From an uncultured bacterium (GTDB lineage Bacteria; Planctomycetota; Phycisphaerae; Phycisphaerales; SM1A02): a DNA stretch of 9,176 nucleotides. This document shows positions 6,170 through 9,176 of the stretch, piece after piece (position 1 is the stretch's first letter; every line of letters begins with the position of its first letter). The notes under the pieces are model-generated. The model made no database searches, was not told the DNA's origin, and was given only the letters and a program-made list of their open reading frames with translations. The position numbers and the translations under genes are program-made. The stretch lies in the NCBI GenBank assembly GCA_903867275.1, contig CAIPQY010000553.1, positions 1 to 9,176 of the forward strand, in the 5' to 3' direction.

Positions 6170-6982
6170 ATGAGCGACCAGCCCGACATCGCGTTGCGCG
6201 TGAAGGACCTGCACAAGTCCTTCGGCCCGCTGAAGGTGCTGCGCGGCACCACGCTGGCCTTTCCGCGCGGCCGCACCACCGTGGTGCTGGGCCCCAGCGG
6301 CTGCGGCAAGAGCGTGATGCTGAAGCACCTGGTGGCGCTGGAGCGACCGGATCGCGGCGAGGTGTGGTTCGGCGACCAGCGCATCGATCACGTGCGCGAA
6401 CGCGACCTTGGACCGATTCGCCGCAAGATCGGCTTCCTGTTCCAGCAGAGCGCGCTGTTCGACTCGCTGACCGTGGGCGACAACGTCGCGTTTCCGCTGG
6501 TGGAGCACGGGCTCACGCAGATGGGCGCCGATGATCCCCGCGTGGCGCGCGTGCTGCGCATGGTGGGCCTCGAGGAGAAGCTGCGACACATGCCGGCCGA
6601 CCTCTCGGGCGGACAGCGCAAGCGCGTGGCGCTGGCGCGCGCGATCGTGCTGGAACCCGAGGTGGTGCTGTACGACGAGCCGACCACCGGCCTCGACCCC
6701 ATCACCAGCGACGTGATCAACGAACTCATCCTGAAGCTGGCCGACGAGATGGGCATCACCAGCATCGTGGTCACGCATGACCTCGCGAGCGCCTTCAAGG
6801 TGGCCGATCGCATGGTGATGCTGCACGAGGGAACCGTGCGGCTGGAGGGCGGGCCCGAGGTGTTCCGCGCCTCGCAGGACCCGGTGGTGTCGCGCTTCCT
6901 GAAGGGCGAAGCGAACCCCGAGGAACTGGCCGAGATCAACCGCGTGCAGGCGCGCCAACCCGGCGTCGCCGCTTCCGCATAG
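6170..6982 (+). CDS. mlaF: ABC transporter ATP-binding protein MlaF-like (phospholipid transport)
   Basis: MlaF is the cytoplasmic ATPase of the Mla system, which moves phospholipids between inner and outer membranes. The 270-residue length is almost the same as E. coli MlaF. Motifs in order: Walker A GPSGCGKS (41-48); Q-loop in FLFQQSALFDSLTVGDNVAFPL (Gln92), a form characteristic of the MlaF/Ttg2A group; ABC signature LSGGQ (145-149); Walker B VVLYDEP with catalytic Glu170; D-loop GLDP; and switch His203. All catalytic positions are present. The start at 6170 gives the usual N-terminus (MSDQPDIALRVKDLHKSFG). A G-rich stretch at 6155-6158 could serve as a ribosome binding site. The mlaD-like gene follows 11 bp after the stop. 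Unusual: no permease gene (mlaE) lies next to it. Confidence 0.93.
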   Translation: MSDQPDIALRVKDLHKSFGPLKVLRGTTLAFPRGRTTVVLGPSGCGKSVMLKHLVALERPDRGEVWFGDQRIDHVRERDLGPIRRKIGFLFQQSALFDSLTVGDNVAFPLVEHGLTQMGADDPRVARVLRMVGLEEKLRHMPADLSGGQRKRVALARAIVLEPEVVLYDEPTTGLDPITSDVINELILKLADEMGITSIVVTHDLASAFKVADRMVMLHEGTVRLEGGPEVFRASQDPVVSRFLKGEANPEELAEINRVQARQPGVAASA

Positions 6983-6993
6983 ATTCTCCACCC

Positions 6994-7605
6994 ATGCGAC
7001 ACAGCTGGCAGAATTTCATGGTTGGCCTGTGCACCCTGGTGGCTCTGGCGGGCATGGCCGCCCTGCTGCTGACCTTCGGTGAGCTCACCTTCCTGCTGGA
7101 GCGCCGCTTCAGCGTGCCGCTGCGCGTGAACGCCGCCTCGGGCCTGCGCGTTGGCAGTCAGATCATGCTCGAAGGCGTGCCGATCGGCGAGGTGGACAGC
7201 ATCACGCTGGAATCCGGCAAGGCGCTGCCCGTGCTGATCGTGATGAAGCTCGACGCCAAGCAGGCGATCCCTGCGAACGTGAAGCCCACGATCTCGGCCG
7301 GCCTGCTTGGAGGCGGCTCGCGGATCGACCTTCGCATTCCAGCGGCCGCGCAGGCAGGCGAGGTGGCCATGATCGACCCGGCGAACCCGCCCTCGCTCGA
7401 GGCGCACTTCTCCACCTTCAGCGACCAGATGGATGCCATCCTCACGCGCCTGAACAGCGGCGAAGGCACCATCGGCCGCCTGCTGAACGATCCGCAGCTG
7501 TACAACGACATGTCGGATGCGGCGCAGCGCCTCACCCTGACCCTTCGCGACCTTCAGACGCTGGTTCGCAAGGTGAAGGAAGAAGGCCTCGAACTCAAGT
7601 TCTGA
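6994..7605 (+). CDS. mlaD: MCE-domain protein, MlaD-like lipid-binding subunit
   Basis: MlaD-type proteins are anchored in the inner membrane and form a periplasmic hexameric ring that binds lipid and docks on the MlaFE transporter. The 203 residues show one N-terminal membrane anchor (about 9-28), an MCE domain at about 38-115 with GLRVGSQIMLEGVPIGEVDSI (50-70) and GLLGGGSRIDL (103-113), and a helical C-terminal part with the motif SGEGTIGRLLNDPQLYNDM (155-173) that often follows MCE domains. It is a single-MCE protein, unlike the multi-MCE PqiB or YebT. The gap after mlaF is 11 bp and pyrimidine-rich, with no recognisable Shine-Dalgarno sequence, so translation may depend on coupling to mlaF. 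The last codons and stop lie inside a strong hairpin. Confidence 0.92.
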   Translation: MRHSWQNFMVGLCTLVALAGMAALLLTFGELTFLLERRFSVPLRVNAASGLRVGSQIMLEGVPIGEVDSITLESGKALPVLIVMKLDAKQAIPANVKPTISAGLLGGGSRIDLRIPAAAQAGEVAMIDPANPPSLEAHFSTFSDQMDAILTRLNSGEGTIGRLLNDPQLYNDMSDAAQRLTLTLRDLQTLVRKVKEEGLELKF

Positions 7606-7618
7606 GTCCGAGGCCTTC
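7582..7618. terminator. Strong hairpin over the mlaD stop codon, likely bidirectional terminator
   Basis: GAAGGCCTCG (7582-7591) pairs perfectly with CGAGGCCTTC (7609-7618). After one A/C mismatch, ACTCA (7593-7597) pairs with TGAGT (7603-7607), leaving a 5-nt loop. This makes a 16-position stem with one mismatch that includes the mlaD stop codon (7603-7605). On the plus strand there is no T-run after it. On the minus strand the hairpin is followed by a pyrimidine-rich TTCTTCCTTC stretch. It sits between convergent genes, so it may stop transcription from both sides. Confidence 0.7.
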
Positions 7619-7673
7619 GATTCGATCCAAGTCCAGTCGTGTGCCGCCCCGCGGCGGCCGATGCGCGAATCGA
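7617..7673. repeat. Nested inverted repeats between mlaD and the pal-like gene
   Basis: Outer arms TCGATTCG (7617-7624) and CGAATCGA (7666-7673) are perfect 8-bp inverted repeats. Inside them GCCGCC (7643-7648) and GGCGGC (7653-7658) form a 6-bp stem with a 4-nt loop. The structure begins 1 bp after the stop codon of the minus-strand lipoprotein gene, so it may act as that gene's first terminator or protect the transcript end. No T-run is present. The left arm shares two bases with the adjacent hairpin. Confidence 0.5.
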
Positions 7674-7674
7674 C

Positions 7675-8283
7675 TCAGTCGACCACGATCACTTCCACGC
7701 GGCGGCTCTGCTCCTTGGTCTTCAGCGGCACATCCGGGCCGAAGCTGGAGAGCGAGATGGTCTTGCCATCAAGGCCCTTGCCCACCAGGAACTCGCGCAC
7801 CGAGTAGGCGCGGTCGAAGCCCAGGTGGTAGTTGCTCTTGAAGGTGGAGCGCTTGATCGGATCGGTGTCGGTGAAGCCGGCCACGCGGATGTACTTGCCC
7901 GCGTACTTCTGCTTCATCACGCCAACGATCTTGTCCAGGCTCTTCTTGGCGCTGTCCTTCAGGGTGGCCTTGCCGCTGTCGAACAGCACGTCGCCCTCGA
8001 TGCTCACGTGCACCTCGTTGCCGATGCGCGAGGCGGTCACGCCATCGATGCCAGCGAAGTCGCCATTGGCGGCGGTGGCGGGCTTGCTCGACGCGTCGTT
8101 GGCGCGGGCCTCGGCGGCCTGACGCTCACGCTCGGCGGTCTCCAGCGCGGCGTTGCTCTTGTCGAGCTGCTGGCGCAGGCTCTCGTTCTCGGCCTGCAGC
8201 GCGGCGGGATCCGGGTTGCTCTTGCAACCAGTCAGTGCGAAGGCGAGGCCGAGGGCGGCGATGGCGAGAATGCGGGTCTTCAT
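7675..8283 (-). CDS. Pal/OmpA-like peptidoglycan-binding lipoprotein
   Basis: The 202 residues start with a lipoprotein signal: basic N-terminus, hydrophobic core, lipobox LTGC with the lipidated Cys20. After it comes a charged, Glu/Ala/Gln-rich helix (about 26-63) that looks like a coiled coil, a short Ala/Thr/Ser linker, and an OmpA C-terminal domain (about 84-202). That domain contains GDVLFDSGKATLKDSAKKSL (97-116), AGFTDTDPI (135-143), SNYHLGFDRAYSVREFL (150-166) and SRRVEVIVVD at the end. By comparison with OmpA structures, Asp139 and Arg158 should contact diaminopimelate in peptidoglycan. The common GHTD is GFTD here. It probably tethers the outer membrane to the wall, but no tol genes are in view, so I do not assign the symbol pal. 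The start at 8283 is supported by the signal peptide and by AAGGA 10 nt upstream. Confidence 0.93.
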   Translation of the reverse strand: MKTRILAIAALGLAFALTGCKSNPDPAALQAENESLRQQLDKSNAALETAERERQAAEARANDASSKPATAANGDFAGIDGVTASRIGNEVHVSIEGDVLFDSGKATLKDSAKKSLDKIVGVMKQKYAGKYIRVAGFTDTDPIKRSTFKSNYHLGFDRAYSVREFLVGKGLDGKTISLSSFGPDVPLKTKEQSRRVEVIVVD

Positions 8284-8399
8284 GATGCGTCGTTCCTTGA
8301 AAATCGTGTTGTGCGAGCGCCGGCGCGTCATGCGCCTGCCGAGGCGAGCATAATGCAAGCGAAACGCGCGTGCAGGGGCCAGTGCGCAGCGCGATCTGG
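8284..8399 (-). promoter_or_regulatory. Upstream region of the lipoprotein gene with a small AT-richer island
   Basis: A 116-bp gap between the prepilin peptidase stop and the lipoprotein start, the longest non-coding stretch here. It holds the AAGGA ribosome binding site (8294-8298), a perfect 10-bp palindrome GCGCCGGCGC (8317-8326) and an AT-richer island (8347-8360) whose minus strand reads GCTTGCATTATGCT, with weak -10-like resemblance. I see no convincing -35 box. The promoter is probably here, but its exact position is not supported. Confidence 0.35.
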
Positions 8400-9176
8400 C
8401 TAGAAACCGAACAGCGTCCGCGCCAGGGGGCCGACCCATGGTCGACCCAGGAACACGATCACGCACGCCAACGCAAGGTGCGGCCCATACGGGAGTTCGC
8501 GCGCCGCCTTGCCACGCATGCGCGCCACGCCGCCACTGCACAGCACCCACAGGATGGCCAGGAAAGGTGCCACCAGGTACGCCAGCAGGCCGTCGCGCCA
8601 TCCGATCACCGCGCCGGCGGCGGCCATCAGGTGCACATCGCCAAGGCCCATCGCCTCGCGACCGAAGCCCAACGTTCCCAGGATGCGCGTGAGCCAGATC
8701 GCCCCCGCGGCCACCAGCAGCCCGAGCGCGCTTGACCCAAGCGCAAGCAGCGGCACCGAAAGCGTGACGTCGTGCACGATCATGCCGCCGATCGCGCACC
8801 CCGCCGCGGGAAACATCAGGAACCCGATCTCGCGCAGCATCTCGCGTCGCGCCACCGAGGGCGACACGTCATCGAGTGGATCGATGGTGGCGAAACTGCG
8901 TGGCAACCATCCACGCCACAGCAGCAACGCCGCCAGCGCGGTGCCGGCCAATCCACCAAGACCGATGCCGCTCCACATGGGTGTCAGCAGGCCCGACGGC
9001 CAGCCACCGATCAGGTGCTCGCTGGCGGCCAGTGGAATGAACGCCTGCGCGGTCATGCTGGTCAGACCCACCGCGATGGCGAGCGACGTGATGCCAAGCG
9101 GGATGTAGCCGGTCTCCGCATCGATGAGCGACGCCGCGAGCAGGCTGCTCCACAGCCACAGCACCGCGAACAGCGC
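8400..9176 (-). CDS. Type IV prepilin peptidase (A24 family), N-terminus cut by window edge
   Basis: Prepilin peptidases are membrane aspartyl proteases that cut, and often methylate, type IV pilin and type II secretion pseudopilin precursors. 258 residues are visible. The frame is open to the edge, so the N-terminal part, where the optional Cys-rich methylase region would be, is missing. The first catalytic Asp is in SLIDAETGYIP (visible residue 19). The second is in the GxGD motif, AMGLGDVHLMAAAGAVIGW (visible Asp180). The C-terminus has ELPYGPHLALA, as usual for the family, and several hydrophobic segments. Unusual: the two aspartates are 161 residues apart, against about 60-70 in well-known members. 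The insertion has extra membrane segments and the stretch RREMLREIGFLMFP (visible 110-123). I recall similar insertions in planctomycete homologues, but cannot confirm that here. No pilus genes are visible nearby. Confidence 0.92.
   Translation of the reverse strand, partial: ALFAVLWLWSSLLAASLIDAETGYIPLGITSLAIAVGLTSMTAQAFIPLAASEHLIGGWPSGLLTPMWSGIGLGGLAGTALAALLLWRGWLPRSFATIDPLDDVSPSVARREMLREIGFLMFPAAGCAIGGMIVHDVTLSVPLLALGSSALGLLVAAGAIWLTRILGTLGFGREAMGLGDVHLMAAAGAVIGWRDGLLAYLVAPFLAILWVLCSGGVARMRGKAARELPYGPHLALACVIVFLGRPWVGPLARTLFGF

Noticed and set aside
6159..6173. Four-codon mini-frame ending at the mlaF start in ATGA form
   Set aside because: Too short to support as a gene; such overlaps arise easily by chance. 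Mentioned only within the 28-bp gap finding.
5810..6991. 393-codon minus-strand frame opposite mlaF
   Set aside because: His-rich shadow translation with no family signature, antisense to a clear ABC ATPase.
8347..8360. Possible sigma-70 promoter of the lipoprotein gene
   Set aside because: There is a weak -10-like island but no -35 box at suitable spacing, so no exact promoter is claimed.
9162..9164. GTG as the start of the prepilin peptidase
   Set aside because: The frame stays open to the window edge and the family needs more N-terminal sequence before the first Asp motif, so the gene is treated as cut.
1..9176. CRISPR arrays, tRNA, rRNA, insertion sequences, phage genes
   Set aside because: No regularly spaced repeats, cloverleaf-like sequence, transposase or integrase motifs seen; coding composition looks uniform.

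Overview
This is a GC-rich bacterial chromosomal window that is almost fully coding and looks like core genome. I see no mobile element, CRISPR array, tRNA or rRNA. Three features together point to Planctomycetota, probably the Phycisphaerae: a SecD with a very long insertion in its first periplasmic domain, a prepilin peptidase with a long insertion between its two catalytic aspartates, and a rhomboid with a conserved cytoplasmic tail. That assignment is inference. A Gram-negative-type envelope is better supported, by the Mla ATPase and MCE pair and a Pal/OmpA-like lipoprotein.

Positions 1-6141 (minus strand) hold one compact six-gene unit, read right to left: a NUDIX hydrolase of the ADP-ribose pyrophosphatase type, a degenerate site-2-protease-like membrane protein, a rhomboid protease, tgt (queuine tRNA-ribosyltransferase), yajC and secD. 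secD runs off the left edge. Neighbours overlap as ATGA (NUDIX/S2P-like and tgt/yajC) or are separated by 2, 9 and 37 bp, so co-transcription is very likely. tgt-yajC-secD is a classic conserved block. The three genes in front of it are the unusual part.

Positions 6170-7605 (plus strand) hold a divergent two-gene operon, mlaF-mlaD, for the ATPase and the MCE substrate-binding subunit of an outer-membrane lipid transporter. The permease gene mlaE is not beside them. Only 28 bp separate the NUDIX and mlaF start codons, so at least one promoter probably lies inside the opposite gene. Positions 7606-7674 form a convergent intergenic region with a strong hairpin that overlaps the mlaD stop codon, plus a second nested inverted repeat.

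Positions 7675-9176 (minus strand) hold a Pal/OmpA-like lipoprotein and, upstream of it, the C-terminal part of a type IV prepilin peptidase cut by the right edge.

The main point of interest is the pair of adjacent intramembrane-protease-family genes inside the Sec operon. The rhomboid keeps its Ser-His catalytic residues. The S2P-like protein keeps the fold signatures but has lost the second His of HExxH and the Asp of the distal LDGG motif, so it looks like a pseudoprotease. Both proteins end in the same type of cytoplasmic tail (18 of 32 residues identical), encoded by a near-identical 30-nt DNA repeat. A paired protease and pseudoprotease working with Sec-dependent membrane protein biogenesis is a testable idea, not an established system.
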